This document shows positions 12,496 through 24,870 of a DNA stretch of 64,000 nt, one piece after another. Where the stretch lies: contig CM034543.1 of the NCBI GenBank assembly GCA_020002185.1, forward strand, positions 28,624,572 through 28,688,571, given 5' to 3'. The DNA is from Paraescarpia echinospica (lineage: Eukaryota > Annelida > Polychaeta > Sabellida > Siboglinidae). Every line of letters begins with the position of its first letter. Position 1 is the first letter of the stretch. The notes beneath the pieces were generated by a model, which saw only the letters and a program-made list of their open reading frames with translations, was not told where the DNA came from and did no database searches. Made by a program: the position numbers and the translations under genes.

Positions 12496-12844
12496 TGTGG
12501 AGGACAATAGCAGGACACCATCCCTACTTGCTATGTAGCCATCTTCCTCAAATGACGTCATAGTCTGATAGCATCATGTTGTCCTTCCTGGTCAGTACAA
12601 GTTCAAAGCCAACCGTTGGCGGAAAGCCAGAACAAATAGCACAATGCATTCACCTGCCGTGGCCCACTAAGTGAAAGTGGCCTAGCAGCAGTCATGCATA
12701 AACATCGCCGCAGGGTTAATAAATACGCAGTGTATTACTTGTGGTTGTAAAGTCACAATTGCAAGCGTCATGTTTGCCTACCATGTAACAATCGTAGTGA
12801 TCGATACGTCACAACTGTATTGTCTCTACAATGTCTATAATATG

Positions 12845-13005
12845 CAGATGTGTGTATGTGTGTTTGTGTGTGTTTGTGTGTGTTTGTGTGTTTGTGTGTG
12901 TTTGTGTGTTTGTGTGTGTGCGTACGTGCGTACGTGAGTGTGTATGTATGCGTGCGTGTGTGCGAACGCGTGCGCGCGTGTGAGTGCATGCGTGCGCGTG
13001 TGTGC
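12845..13005. repeat. TG-rich imperfect microsatellite
   Basis: (TG)n interrupted by TTTG about every 10-12 bases, grading into GTGCGTAC-rich sequence. Confidence 0.9.
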
Positions 13006-13172
13006 AAGAAAGAGTATCATTAAATATCAGCGGAACAAACATTTACTGAGCAATTGTCCGTGCATTGTGTCTACTAGGTGACGTGCAAGATCTTATATAA
13101 CCGCACAACAATTTATAATTTCACAATTGTTTTATTTCGAGCGACGTCTGACGAGTAACCGCGATGTTTCAG

Positions 13173-13394
13173 GGCCAGGTTTGGGGCATCGCCTACAAGT
13201 TGGAGGGCATCGAAATGGTTCGTTCCGCTCTCTCTCACCTCGGCCTGAGAGAGTGTTCGCTAGGTGGCTACACGTTCAACATGGAGGTGTTCTACGACCG
13301 CTGCGGCGCCACTGTACCGGTGCTTGTCTTCATCGCCACGCCCGACAACGACCTCTATCTGGGAGATTGCGAACTAGAGGATATGGCAATTCAG
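13173..13394 (+). CDS. CHAC1: CHAC1-like gamma-glutamylcyclotransferase, exon 3 (catalytic)
   Basis: The exon has 74 codons, with acceptor TTTCAG and a GTACGG donor, phase 0 at both ends. It begins GQVWGIAYKLEG, the conserved ChaC core strand, and contains LGLRECSLGGY. Its glutamate aligns with the catalytic Glu of the family's R-E-x-x-x-GGY motif. Later come MEVFYDR and LVFIATPDNDLYLG, followed by ELEDMAIQ. The LGGY and ATPDN-YLG wording is closer to vertebrate CHAC1 than CHAC2. Everything needed for activity appears intact. Confidence 0.93.
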
Positions 13395-13405
13395 GTACGG
13401 GGTAG

Positions 13406-13565
13406 TAGTAATAATGTTTGGTTATATAAGGGTTGCGATGTTGTAGTGGATTTTCAATCAAGGAAACCCGGTTTCGAATCCTCTTTCTGCAGCTTCGAGG
13501 TTTTAACAATTCCGTTTCTTCAGTTAACTCAGCTGTTTGAGATGTTTTCTGGCATAGGCGGTAGT
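13406..13565 (+). repeat. Diverged tRNA-derived SINE fragment
   Basis: Contains a B-box-like GGTTTCGAATCC and AGTTAACTCAGCTGTTTGA, parallel to the SINE at 1262. It lies in the intron between CHAC1-like exons 3 and 4. Confidence 0.6.
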
Positions 13566-13696
13566 GGGACATAACACGATGGTAGAAGACGTATTTTAAA
13601 TTGCTGATGTAACACTGAATGCTGTCCTTAATGCATGTGCAATAATATGTTCATACGTTCACCAATTATCTCAACCGAGTCGTTGTCTACACACAG

Positions 13697-13822
13697 GTGA
13701 TCGCTTGTAAAGGCTACTGCGGACACAACGTTGAGTACGTCATCAGACTGGCAGACTTCATGCGCGCGCACATACCGGAAGAGACCGACCCGCATTTGTT
13801 TGGGCTGGTGGACGCCATTGAG
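13697..13822 (+). CDS. CHAC1: CHAC1-like gamma-glutamylcyclotransferase, exon 4
   Basis: The exon has 42 codons in phase 0, with an ACACAG acceptor and a GTATGT donor. It encodes VIACKGYCGHNVEYVIRLA followed by DFMRAHIPEETDPHLF. The GHN-EY-x-x-RLADFM motif is diagnostic of the ChaC C-terminal helix region and strongly CHAC1-like. No disruptions. Confidence 0.93.
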
Positions 13823-14461
13823 GTATGTACAATACGCGCTGCATACTCGGGGCATAAATATAATTGGCGAATATTTATTCGGTAATCAACTGTCTTAGAC
13901 TCGCGACTCAAGTCCAGTCACCGGACAAATGTTTGCCAATTAAATGTGTGCTCGGAACATGTGAAACAAACGTATTCTATCTCTAAGTATGTAATGTTAT
14001 TCTTATGAGAAAGGGTTTATTTTGGGAAGAGGAGTTAAGAAAGAATTCAGAAACAATAGCCTTACATATAGAGGGCAAATGAGCAGCTATCCTCAGAACG
14101 AACGTCTGTTGAGCAATTGTCCGTGTAGTAATTTGTTATATACCCACTAGGTGCCGTCAAGTTGTTATACCAGTCTACATCAATTTCCGAAAGTAGTTTC
14201 GATATTTAGTGTTGGCTTAATATGTGATGATTATGAATGCAAATACTGTGCGTGTGTGTGTGTGTGTGTGTGCTTGCTTGCGTGCGGGTGGGCGTGCGCA
14301 CGTGCGAGAGTGGTTAATTTGAGGTGTGTTAATTTAAACCATTGTTAATTTGAGGTGTGGTCCAAGTCGTTCACTACAACAGTTTCATCTTGCTTGTTTG
14401 CTTCTTCACACCTACTGGCCTGCAAAAGCTGTTATGTCGTGTTTCTCGCGTTGTCCGATAG
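13823..14461. other. CHAC1-like last intron with short (GT)n
   Basis: Includes a (GT)n/(GC)-rich patch near 14248-14310; otherwise featureless. Confidence 0.45.
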
Positions 14462-14530
14462 GTGGCGCTGCGACGACGTGACGTAAGCGTGGAGCTTCTG
14501 ATGAGCGAGGCGTGTTCGCCGATGTGGTAG
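14462..14530 (+). CDS. CHAC1: CHAC1-like gamma-glutamylcyclotransferase, predicted last exon
   Basis: A pyrimidine-rich acceptor (TTGTCCGATAG) leads into 22 codons beginning VALRRRD and ending CSPMW, closed by TAG. The phase (0) agrees with exon 4, giving a protein of about 200 residues, usual for ChaC proteins. ChaC tails are poorly conserved, so this exon rests on splice signal, phase and position. The stop codon lies 2 bp before the TAA target-site duplication of the downstream Harbinger element, and the first AATAAA (near 14809) is inside that element. Confidence 0.5.
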   Translation: MALRRRDVSVELLMSEACSPMW

Positions 14531-14659
14531 TCTAATGCTGCGTTCCAATCACCTCGTGAAGTCGTGAATACAACCTCACGACTCGTAAATAGCATTGCGG
14601 ACACCACGCAAGTCGTATTCACAAGTCGTGAACTCGAAAGTAACGAAGGTGCCCGAGTT

Positions 14660-15182
14660 CGTTGATCCAGCCAGAACAAGTAAGACCGATGCCAAGAAGA
14701 ATGCAGATCACGCTAAGTTATTGTGATTAGCTGTATTTCTTGTGTGACAACTTATATTGTTGTAATATCGCCCATGCCATTGCCACGTGCAACATGTAAA
14801 CATTATGAATAAAATTATCGTATGAGATATCATAATGTTCTTCATATTTGACCTTAACGTCGCCTGATTTACCTATAGACAAGGATTAAGAATATGTAGT
14901 TGTCATAAACATGAGCAGCGTAATAACAGATAACACAACTTAACAAATATTACTATTTCTGGAAATTCTGGTAGAATTAAAACGTTTTAATTTTAAAAAT
15001 AGATTGTTACTTGTCATGAAATAACATATTATATACCTGTATTTTATAATGTTGTTATGACTTAAGTTATGTACGTCAAGTGACGATGTTTCCAGAAATA
15101 TAGGTTGTTTTTATAAATAACTGATTTATGTCATATCACATCATCATAATAATATATACATACCTGTGTGTGAGTATATATT

Positions 15183-15239
<57 letters not shown>

Positions 15240-16760
15240 GTGTGTAATTATGAACAATGTATACGGTTGATTTAAATGTGCATGTCCCCATCTACAATGA
15301 AGGGCCAGCTAACACTTTCAATTTAAAGTAGTCATGCCAAAATTATGGAGTTCTGTCAACAATATGAATGTTGTGAAGCATGCATTTGTAATACCTGTAT
15401 ATGTCAACGTTTAATATTTGATTAAAATATTATATTATACTGAAACACTTGTGTGACTGTTATGTATATTACACTTAATTACTAGTGTTGCATGCGGGTG
15501 ACTCTGCTGTCATATATAAATACCCATATTTGTATATTTTGGTATCAGCCAAATGCCACAATGCTTTGGCAACTAGCTGTCATGTATGACATATCACATA
15601 AATAAAGAAGTGGAGACATACAATGATACAGTACACATGGGTAAATTTATGTTATGACGTATGTACATTTCAACGAAGTGACATGTTAACATTGTAATTT
15701 TCAAATAGATTATACTTTTCAGACCTATTTATAATGTACTGTAGTTGGGTAGGTGTTAAGAAATTATAATTGTTTTCTTATGAACAATCATATATATGTC
15801 TACGCAATATGTAGGAATTAATGGTTTAACTTATATTGTTCATATATGAATTTTATAATATAGCCTTGTTTAACATTACTTTCATTATTGTATTATAGAC
15901 GTAACTTCAAATTTCACATGAGTACATGGTTACTATATTGATAAAGTGTCATATGTGTAAATGTGTGCTTCACAATCTTACATGTCTAATACTACAGAAT
16001 ACTGTTTAACATGTATACCATTGTAGTACATTCTATGCACAGAGGTGGAATTACAGTAATATTAAATGTGACAATTTAAGGTAGTTAACATGTCACTAGT
16101 TGTAACTACAGTCATATTTAAATAATGTACACACACCCTTGAACAATTCAAACAAATCGCTTAATTTAGTGCCATATGATGATTTCATCACCACTGCATT
16201 ATCTAACAAGATAAAGTCCTTAAAGAAAATAAACAAAATATGTGAATAAATATATACAAAGAAATGCTGTTTAAAAAACCCAACTGAAATCTTGTTGATG
16301 AAATGCCAGTGGTTCATGAAAATCAATGAACATAAAAAGAGACATGTGGAAGGTGGCAACTGTTCACTGACGATGAAACAAAGATAGAGAGAGGCTTTAG
16401 GAAACATTGAAATACTAATGTACAAATTGAATATATATAAATCTTTGAAGGTCAAACCATAATACTATTTTATTGTCAGGTTATGAAATGTTAACCATCG
16501 TATAAAATACACAATACTACAAAGATCATTTTAAGTAATAAATAAGATATATGTAGTGGAATTAGTGGTACATTTCGCATGTAGAGACAGAAAAATGAGG
16601 TATAATCAGAATGTTCATTACTCATTATTGTCATCAAACCTTGGGCAACCATCTAGATGTTCATTACATCAAATCACATTCTCTGTTAACATCTTATGTA
16701 GAGCACAAGTTATTATTTGAAATATGATAATTAAGTTCACATTCTGAATATCCTTGATTC
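14660..16760. other. AT-rich Harbinger interior without genes
   Basis: Very AT-rich with a (TG)n tract at about 15187-15245. Open frames such as the minus-strand one at 16096-16455 have only low-complexity hydrophobic composition and no known motif. Confidence 0.5.
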
Positions 16761-16764
16761 ATCT

Positions 16765-17560
16765 GAATCTACACTTGAGTCGACCAAATGCATTCTGTGT
16801 AATAACATGTGCCCGACATACAGCTGAATTTCTTAGAATTTGGTCATGAGTCAGTGTTCCGTTATCTCTGAGCTGTGTAACAATGCAAGGAAAGTCATAG
16901 TAAATATAAGCACTGTCGCCAAGGAGTTATCCATTTATCTCCCAGGCGATGCTCTCTGACACTATAAATGGGTGATATATGAAACATTCTTGTATCGGGT
17001 ACTCTACCTGGGGGACCAACAAACACATCAATGAGTTTGGCACTTTCATCACATATACCTTGTAGAAGAACATAATAATAACCCTTTCTGTTAATATAGC
17101 CATCGCCATGGCGTTGCGACAAGAAATGATGTGGCATGAGAATATGTTTGTGCTGGGTTGTTTCTGAATACTGTTCGGTCAAAGAATGTGTTGATATGAA
17201 AAGTGGGGAATGTCCTGTAGTATCATTGCTATTATTCGATGTGCTGTGCTCTGTTAGATGTTAAATTAATCCGAAATTTCGCGAAAAAGTGTTTGTGTTT
17301 GCCATGTACCACAAGAATACGAGAGCTTTCTACTCAATGGTTATTCGTGGCATTCCTCCACATTCAACGGGTGTGTCGTGGCCTGTTTCGAGAAGAAAGG
17401 TCTCAAAACATTTGAACTAGGCATTGTTGAGGCTGCTGAAGGTGTGTATGTCCATCACAAGTAACAGGTCACAACGAACCCCTGTCTTCACAACCATCAC
17501 AGGATGCCGGTCTTCTCGTACAAGTAGAGCAAACAATCTTCTAACAAAAGGATTTACACA
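16765..17560 (-). pseudogene. Harbinger transposase pseudogene
   Basis: Read on the minus strand, the N-terminal part has KALVFLWYMANTNTFSRNFG, a helix region typical of these transposases. The DDE core then shows GDGYINRKGYY, IDVFVGPPGRVPDTRMF (first catalytic Asp), LLGDSAYIYYDFP (second Asp) and NAFGRLKCRFR near the end. Reading crosses at least one frameshift (near 16960) and several stops, so no intact enzyme remains. The protein would cut and paste DNA with a partner Myb-like protein in the nucleus. Confidence 0.85.
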
Positions 17561-18224
17561 CACTTAAAATAATAATTCAAATTTTAGTAACACAAGTAAT
17601 ACATTTGTAAATGGCAAACCTTTCTTATTTTATTAATTATCAGGGTAATTCAAATGAATCTGATATAAACATATATGTTTTGTAGCCTGTGCACTTCAGT
17701 GTTCATTTTATGAATTAAGCCTTCCATGTAAAACTTACTGTTATTTTAATATATACTAATATGATTTATAATTAGGGATAATAATAATATGATAGTAAAA
17801 TATACAGTTGTAGCTCTGTCTTGGCTTTAGGTTGTCGCATAAAATAATTAGGCTAGGAAAATAATGGAGAGTATATAATATGCAGGCAGCAATGCAGCGT
17901 TTGTTTTTCTTCAAAATTTCACTTAAAATAATGTTTAAGTAAGCCATGCGTAGATTCATTACATTTACAGTTTATAATTTCGCTAATGCGGGTAATGGTT
18001 GTATTGTAAATGAAGCGTCTGAAGAAAAAAGAAGACGCGCAACGTCAATGACCGGCATAAGAATATGTAAGCGGGCGATATTACAGTTTGTTCAATAATA
18101 AATGTTTCATGCCTCGTTCTCTTGCGCTGCCATTCGATTTCGTTAATAATAGCCGTAGCGTATTTCATCATTGTAAAGATGTGGACAAAGTATGCAAAGA
18201 CTACTACACAACAACCGTCAAAAA
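17560..18224. other. Harbinger interior, nothing recognised
   Basis: AT-rich sequence up to the 5' end of the nested LINE. No coding motif. Confidence 0.4.
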
Positions 18225-18808
18225 TGTCCATGTTTATTTAACGGAGATAGATCGTAGAAATTGGTGGTGCAGAAAAGTTAATAAACAAGTGGAATTACAG
18301 ATTGATAAGTATTATTCTTGCCTTAATATCATTCATCAAGTTGCAATAAACGTATATTGAGTAGCAGTTGTGCTTAAAGTTAGTTAGTTAAAGTATTTTA
18401 GAACACCTTAGTTTAGTGAGTGATAATAGGGTAACTAACTTAGCCTTCGATAAGTTGTAAACAAGATTTAACAAACCTGATTATGTGGTAGAATATATAG
18501 GAGATAAAGTAACAACCATCAAAGTACTTACATAAGATAATATCTGTGTAAGCCAGTACTTGCTAGATATTTTGATTTGGTAGCATTGTTGTTAAAACTA
18601 AGCAAGGACGATAGTCGGGCGGCGTAACCTAAATAAATAAAGCAGCCTAACGTAACGTAGTTCACTACCGGTAATGTTAGCATTCGTGGCAGGATAAATA
18701 GTCGGTTGGGTAATTGAAATTTGTAACCTAAAGTGTGCTGTAGTACACAGGAAACAGTCTTTATAAAGACTAAGTTAGTTAAGTTATTAAATAAATTCTG
18801 ATCGGGAT

Positions 18809-19975
18809 ATGGCGCCTTGCAAGCGGCAAGTCAAGGCAAAGCGACACTTGGTGTGCGATCACTGCCACAGCTGGGTAGATTTTGCATTGTCCGGCTGTGG
18901 GAAGTCATGGGTAGAAACCATGGAGGAAGGACTCACCTTTCAGAGCATTTGGGTGTTGGAAGGTGGAGTGTCTGCAGAAGGAGATAGTTAGGTGGACAGA
19001 TATTGTGAAGGGAATGGAGATGGGAATTAGCAAGGAGGCAGGTCGAATGGAGAGAGACGACAGGGAGAGAGGTGAGAATACTGCAAGGCTGAAGGAGAAT
19101 AGCAGTGGCAAGAAAACTGAGGAAAGGAGATTGAGAGGAGGGAAGGTGATTGGAGGGGAAGAAATTGGAAAATCGACAACAGAAAACGTGACAAGCGTGA
19201 AAGTGACAGGGAAGAATGTGACCGTAGAGAAGGAGGGAGGGAAGATGGGACGGGAGAGGAGAGAAAAAAATGAGATGGGACGAAAGATGAAGGGACGAAA
19301 GGAAGTGAGAGCAAATGTGATAGAAGAGAAGTCAATAAAAGGGACGCTGACAGGAGGAAAGGTGACAAGAGAAAAAGCGACAGGAAAGAATGGATTGGAA
19401 GAGAATGTGACAGGAGAGAAGACGACAGGGGGGAAGACAACAACCAGACAGATGCAAACCGAAGAAGGAGCTATTCTAAGGCAGTGATTGAGGGGGCAAT
19501 GAGGAAAGAGAGGGTATTTATGGGCGACTCCATTATGTGAAAGACGGACAAGACACTGAGCGAGGGGAAAGACGTCGTTGTTTGTCTACCGGGGGCTAGG
19601 ATTGAACATGTGACTGACAGGGTAGAGAAGGTATTGGGACATGGCAAGGGGGGTCTATACTGGTACATGTAGGAACAAATAATGCAGACAGGGAGGGAAC
19701 AACTGGGATAGTACAGAAGTATAGACAGTTAGTGAGGAAGCTAAAGAAGACAAGAGTTGAACAGGTTATTCTGTCAGGAATTTTGCGAGTAATGGGAGGA
19801 AGGGGGGCAACGTATAGAAACTGCAAGAGGATGGCGATCAAAGCATTTGTTGTGCAGATGTGTGAAGAAGATTCACATATGTATGGGGATACTTTGTTGG
19901 GAGGGAAGATATGTACATGAGAGATGGCCTCCATCTTAGGGGAAAGGGGGCAGCAGTTTTCTCAGAGAACCTGCT
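18809..19975 (+). pseudogene. CR1 LINE ORF1 (zinc finger + SGNH esterase), broken
   Basis: Starts MAPCKRQVKAKRHLVCDHCH with further Cys residues, a PHD-like zinc-binding head. A long Lys/Glu-rich linker with repeated GKVTGEK-like words follows (18963-19487). The last third is an SGNH hydrolase: VFMGDSIM near 19515 (catalytic Ser), a disrupted block II-III region, and MYMRDGLHLRGKGAAVF near 19911-19960 (catalytic Asp/His). Esterase domains in ORF1 are known from CR1/L2 LINEs. Frameshifts at about 18955, 19487 and 19670 break it. Confidence 0.8.
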
Positions 19976-20164
19976 GCGATCTGTTGACAGTGGGACAGGT
20001 TGCATCTATTTAAAGTTGCATCTATTTAAACTAGATTCGCAGGGGGGACTCACAGAAAAGCCTGAAAATGGAGGCATAGATAAAGACAGCACAAATAAAT
20101 CAGCAAATAACAGTCTGGAAAACTCTTCTGAAGCTGGATATAAATGTGTTTGTTTAAATGCAAG

Positions 20165-22808
20165 GAGTATAGTAAACAAAAGAAATGAACTAAACATTAT
20201 GGTAGAAGATATTGACCCTCACATAATAGGTATAACCGAATCCTGGACCATCACCAATATATCAGATGCTGAATTGGGACTGACAGGATATGTAATGTTT
20301 AGAAAATATAGAATAGGAAGAAAGGGAGGTGGAGTTATTTTATATATTAAAGAATCTATACAGGCTTATGAAATAAAATTAGAAAGAGAAGCAGATTGCG
20401 AAGAAGCTGTTTGGTGTAACATAGTTACTGGAAACTCAACGTTACCAGTTGGGTTAGTTTATCGAAGTCCAAACATAAGCATAAAAGAGAATGAAAAAAT
20501 ACAAAACGCTATAAGGGAAGTAAGCAAACGGGACTGTATTATTATGGGGGATTTTAACCACGGGCATATGCAATGGAAATCTCTTCAGAGTATGGGGAGT
20601 GAGGACCACAAGTGTTTAGTTTTAGTTCAAGCTACTTTCCTTTCTCAACATGTGCTAGAACCAACCAGGGGTGAGAATGTGTTAGACATAGTTTTGTCCT
20701 CACAGAATGAATTACTTGACAATGTCAAGATATGTGAGCCACTGGGGAGTAGCGATCACAACCAGATACATTTTGCCATCAAAGTAAAATCAGAAAGGAA
20801 TAGTAAAAAGCAGTATAGGAGAAATTTCCACAAAGGAAGGTATAAGGACATGAGGAAATATTTAGCAAAGACAGACTGGAATAACACACTAAAAATAAGA
20901 CAACAACAGAATGCTGGAATATATTAAAGAGTGAAATTAAGTGCATAGTCGATAAATTTGTACCCTTCAAAAAACAAGGGAAACGGTCCAAAAAGAAACA
21001 CTTATCGAAAGAAGCCATTAGAAAAATTAAGTATAAACATATGATGTGGACGTTATATAGATGTACTGGAAATGATGAAGACTACAACAGTTATAAAGAA
21101 GCACTTAACCAAACTGCAGCTGAAATTAGAAATTCAAAGAGAAGCTATGAACAACAATTAGCTAGTAATATAAAACATGACAGCAAGAGTTTTTATGCGT
21201 ATGTTCGAAGCAAACAGAAAGTTCAAGATAAGGTAGGTCCTCTAGAAGATAGTGCTGGAAATATAATATCAGAGGGATTCTTAATGGCAGAAGACCTGAA
21301 TGAGTACTTTATTTCAGTGTTTACCAGAGAAGATATTAGTTCACTGCCAGTACCAGAGGCTAAGAAAATAAGGGCTATGAAGGATAATGAATCACCTGGA
21401 GTGGATGGGATTCCGCCCAAACTACTATTGGAAATTGTAGAACAAATTAGCGTACCGCTTGCAACAGTTTTCAACTTGTCATTAGAAGAGGGAGTGGTTC
21501 CTTTAGAATGGAAAGAGGCAAACATTATACCGTTATTTAAAAAAGGTTCGAGAAACAAGTCAGAGAACTATACACCAGTGAGTTTAACATCAGTGATTTG
21601 CAAACTATTAGAAAGACTAATTAAAGATCACATGGTGGATTTTCTTGTTAAACAAAACTTGATAAACCCATCTCAACATGTTTTTTTTAAAGCGAGGTCA
21701 TGCTTAACAAATATGTTATGTTTTTAGGAACACATCACTAAGTGGGTAGATGAGGGATCACCAGTAGATATCGTCTACATAGATTTTCAAAAAGCTTTCG
21801 ACAAAGTACCACATCAAAGATTACTGCTGAAACTAAAGGCCCATGGCATAAGAAATGGTATAATAAACTGGATAAAACAATGGCTGATTGACAGAAGACA
21901 ACGTGTAGTAGTTGATGGGGAGGCTTCAAACTGGAAATCGGTATTGAGTGGAGTACCACAGGGATCAGTATTAGGACCTATATTATTCTTAATATATATC
22001 AACGATTTGGATGATGAAAAATAAGTAAGGTGGTGAAATTTGCGGATGATACAAAAGTGTTTAGAAGGATTAAAAGTGATGGAGATAGACAACATTTACA
22101 AGATGATCTTGACAAGTTGATCAAATGGTCTGAAAAGTGGCAAATGCTGTTCAATTTTGGGAAACGTAAATGCCTCCACACAGGACATGGGAACGAAGAG
22201 GTAGAATATACAATGTATAGGGTTAACCATTAGTGCTGATATGAAGGTTTCAGAGCAGTGCGGAATTGCAGCTTCAAAAGGAAATCAAATCCTTGGATTA
22301 ATTAGGCGAAACAAAACGTGTAAGGAAAAAGAGCTAATAATACCGCTGTACAAAACAATAGTTAGACCTCATTTAGAATATTGTATTCAAGCGTGGAGGC
22401 CATATCGCAGGAAGGACGTAGATATGCTAGAAAGAGTGCAGAGGAGAGCAACTAAAATTATACCAAAACTGAGGGATCTTAGTTACGAAATACGCCTAAA
22501 AATGCGGTTTAACAACACTAGAGACCAGGATATTGAGAGGAGATCAGATAGAAGTGTTTAAAATATTGAATGGTTATGAAAATATTGATAGAAATTTTTT
22601 TTTTTCAGTTAAGAAAGATAGAATGAATAGAGGACATGAAGTTACATTAACAAAGGAGCAGAGTAGATTAGATATAAGAAAGTTTTCATTTTCACAAATG
22701 ACTGTAAATGAATGGAACAGATTATCTGCTGATTGTGTGGGTGCTAGTAGCGTGAATATGTTTAAAAATAAAATCGACACATACCTCAGACGGGCGGGAT
22801 ACACATAG
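20165..22808 (+). pseudogene. CR1 LINE ORF2 (AP endonuclease + reverse transcriptase), broken
   Basis: The endonuclease part reads CLNARSIVNKRNELN, IIGITESW, LVYRSPNIS, IIMGDFNHG and SSDHNQIHF. The RT part reads [70 protein letters not shown] and VVKFADDTKVF (FADD catalytic pair). The C-terminal part has RPHLEYCIQAWRPY and RRATKI. In-frame stops and indels separate at least five blocks. Confidence 0.9.
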
Positions 22809-23053
22809 ATAAAAGGGTCGGACTCTCGATAAGCCAAAGGGCTTCCTTGTCCACCTGCCACCTAGAGTTAATTCTCTGGGTGGCAATCTTGTTAAATCTT
22901 GTTAAACTATTTCGTAAAGAAAATTGTAATGTAACTAATATCAACAATACATGCGCATGCGCACTACGCGCAATCACTGGAACGTACTGTTGGTAGGCGT
23001 GGTGGTGAACACGAGTGGTGAATACGATTTCACGAGGTGATTGGAACGCAGCA

Positions 23054-24267
23054 TAATAATGATATGAACTTGACAAGGCAGTCGTGACATACACGGGTCG
23101 TTTACAACTTACGATGTACGACTATTGGTTGAAGTGCGAGCGGTTGTAGAAAGGAGCATGATCGCCCTGAGCGAAGGATGAGTGTGTGAGAAATCGGTAC
23201 TAGATTTGTTTTAATAAATCAGTTATGAAACTTACTAACACAGATCTCGTTTTCGACCTCAATAGTTAGTGAATAGTAATTAAAATTGCATTTTAAAATT
23301 TGTCACGTTCTTTGCTAGCATGTGCTTCACGATCCAGGAACATCTATACAGCTGGTCGAGAGCTCGGATGATCACTTTGTTGCCAGGTTTTTAATAAATG
23401 GCTACAGTCAATGAAATCACAACTGCTGTTTTCGCTTAATACTTTTAGGTGCTGCCATTTAAAAATGTTTCACTTTTCTAAATTAAATAACAATATTATT
23501 ATTATTTAATATCTTTAAAAAGCAATACTGGGTTAGTTAACCTGCATCTTCTTTGGGCATACACCAAACACCCCAAGCATGTATCACCTAATGCGTTTAA
23601 TTACACAAAGAGCGCCTTATATAACCCCAGCAAACGAACCCCAGTACCGGCGACGTACTCAAAGTTTTTGAAATAATATTTCAATACAACGTCACACAAT
23701 ACGACCTATTAAATAAGTATTTGATAGCAATAGAACCTCTTTGTTTATTAAACAAAGATTGTTTGATGTGTTTGCAGTTCGTAAGCAATGCTAACAACAA
23801 ATCCGCCCTCGTACAATATACTGAAAGGAAAGCGCTTTGTTACTTCAAAGTTACCTTCGTAGAGGTCGTTTTCTTGCCACAACAAAAAGCGCTTACAGCT
23901 GTACTTATACATAAAAAAACGGCTTCCAAGTCATTGTTCGCCGATCGAACATTTGATCCATACCTACATTGTTAGGAATCTTAAGCATTGCGCTCCTAAT
24001 AAACGCGTACGTTGTTGTTTGGTTCGTTACGAGTGATATTTTTTGGTATTGTATTCGACTCGTATCCAATCCGAAGTGATCGTTAAGAACGTCTAAATTA
24101 AATTCGCAAACCTTTGAAAACTCGATACTTTTTAATTGCTCCCAATAAGAATTGTATGTATACTTTGAAAACTTTTGGTTCGTTAAAAACCCCAGTAGGT
24201 TACAAAATTCCCAGTAGGTTACTAAATTCTACGTAAGAGTTGTCACATACACACGCACGCACGCACG

Positions 24268-24299
<32 letters not shown>

Positions 24300-24430
24300 C
24301 ACACAATTCCCCCCAACCAAATCTACTTACTATAAAACTAGCCGACTTCAATACTACGCCTTTTCTATGTTGGTAGTAATTTATAGATGTTTTAATAAAA
24401 CAAACAAAGTGATAAGGAAAGGTAATATGT
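23054..24430. other. No supported gene
   Basis: Includes a (CGCA/CA)n stretch at 24243-24305. A segment at 23935-24050 is a diverged direct repeat of 24950-25040 (shared AAACGCGTACGTTGTTG-like core). The plus-strand frame at 23721-23975 has no recognisable motif or splice context. Confidence 0.5.
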
Positions 24431-24435
24431 TTTAT

Positions 24436-24870
24436 TAAACATCGTAACACTGCAAGTTAGATGCAGCAAGGTACAAGAAACCGTTGTTCGCGTCCATATC
24501 GTGGCAGCACTGTCGGCACGTTTCGCACGCCTCTCCTGTAAAATAACAACAGTTGATGTTGTTGTTTATTATAGAGGGATTGCTTCTCTTACCGGCCACT
24601 TTAGTATTTTTATACTCCCTATATTCTGCAGTGTGTATACTTTCGTGCTGACAAATGTTCGTGCATTGATATATATAAAAATCAGCTCTACAATTCATAA
24701 TCCACGCGCCTTTTTTTAAACAACACGTTATACCCTTACTAGCTATAAACCTATTAACCATGTCGTACGATTCCAACACCGCGTATGTGTGCCTGAGAGG
24801 GTCGCACAATAAACGGGATTGAAACACCGTTAAGGTGCAATACCACAAACGGCTTATGTTTAAAAATATC
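24436..24870 (-). CDS. Hypothetical Cys-rich protein, last two exons
   Basis: A minus-strand frame runs to about 24597 and reaches a GTAAGAG donor after NTKVAG. An acceptor (TTATTTTACAG) at about 24538 leads in frame to GEACETCRQCCHDMDANNG and a terminal ...LQCYDV. The TAA stop overlaps an AATAAA signal, strong evidence for a genuine 3' end. The upstream exon carries paired cysteines (ITCCLKKG, IMNC, YQCTNICQ). The Cys pattern suggests a secreted or zinc-binding protein, but I recognise no family. The upstream border near 24865 is uncertain. Confidence 0.5.

Larger units (their letters stand above)
18225..22916 (+). mobile_element. CR1-like LINE, near full length, inactive
   Basis: The borders were set by comparison with the inverted copy at 44750-48022: similarity starts near 18225 (5' UTR) and ends in a short tandem tail (TCTTGTTAAA twice) at about 22890-22916, as in CR1 elements. 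Layout: 5' UTR; ORF1 with zinc finger, charged linker and SGNH-esterase; ORF2 with AP endonuclease and reverse transcriptase. Multiple stops and frameshifts (near 19480, 20925, 21725, 22022, 22230) make it dead. It is nested inside the Harbinger element. Confidence 0.9.
14536..23053 (-). mobile_element. PIF/Harbinger DNA transposon with nested LINE
   Basis: The outer 25 bases are a perfect inverted repeat beginning TGCTGCGTTCCAATCACC, with looser similarity further in. Both ends are flanked by TAA (14533-14535 and 23054-23056), the 3-bp target duplication typical of Harbinger elements. A broken Harbinger transposase lies inside on the minus strand. The span is 8.5 kb, but about 4.7 kb is a later CR1 LINE insertion, so the original element was roughly 3.8 kb. 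No second intact ORF (Myb-like) was found. Confidence 0.85.

Noticed and set aside
19027..19443. Ser/Leu-rich minus-strand protein
   Set aside because: Shadow of the Lys/Glu-rich LINE ORF1 linker on the plus strand.
23721..23975. 84-codon plus-strand frame
   Set aside because: No homology, no splice signals, and part of it overlaps a diverged direct repeat.
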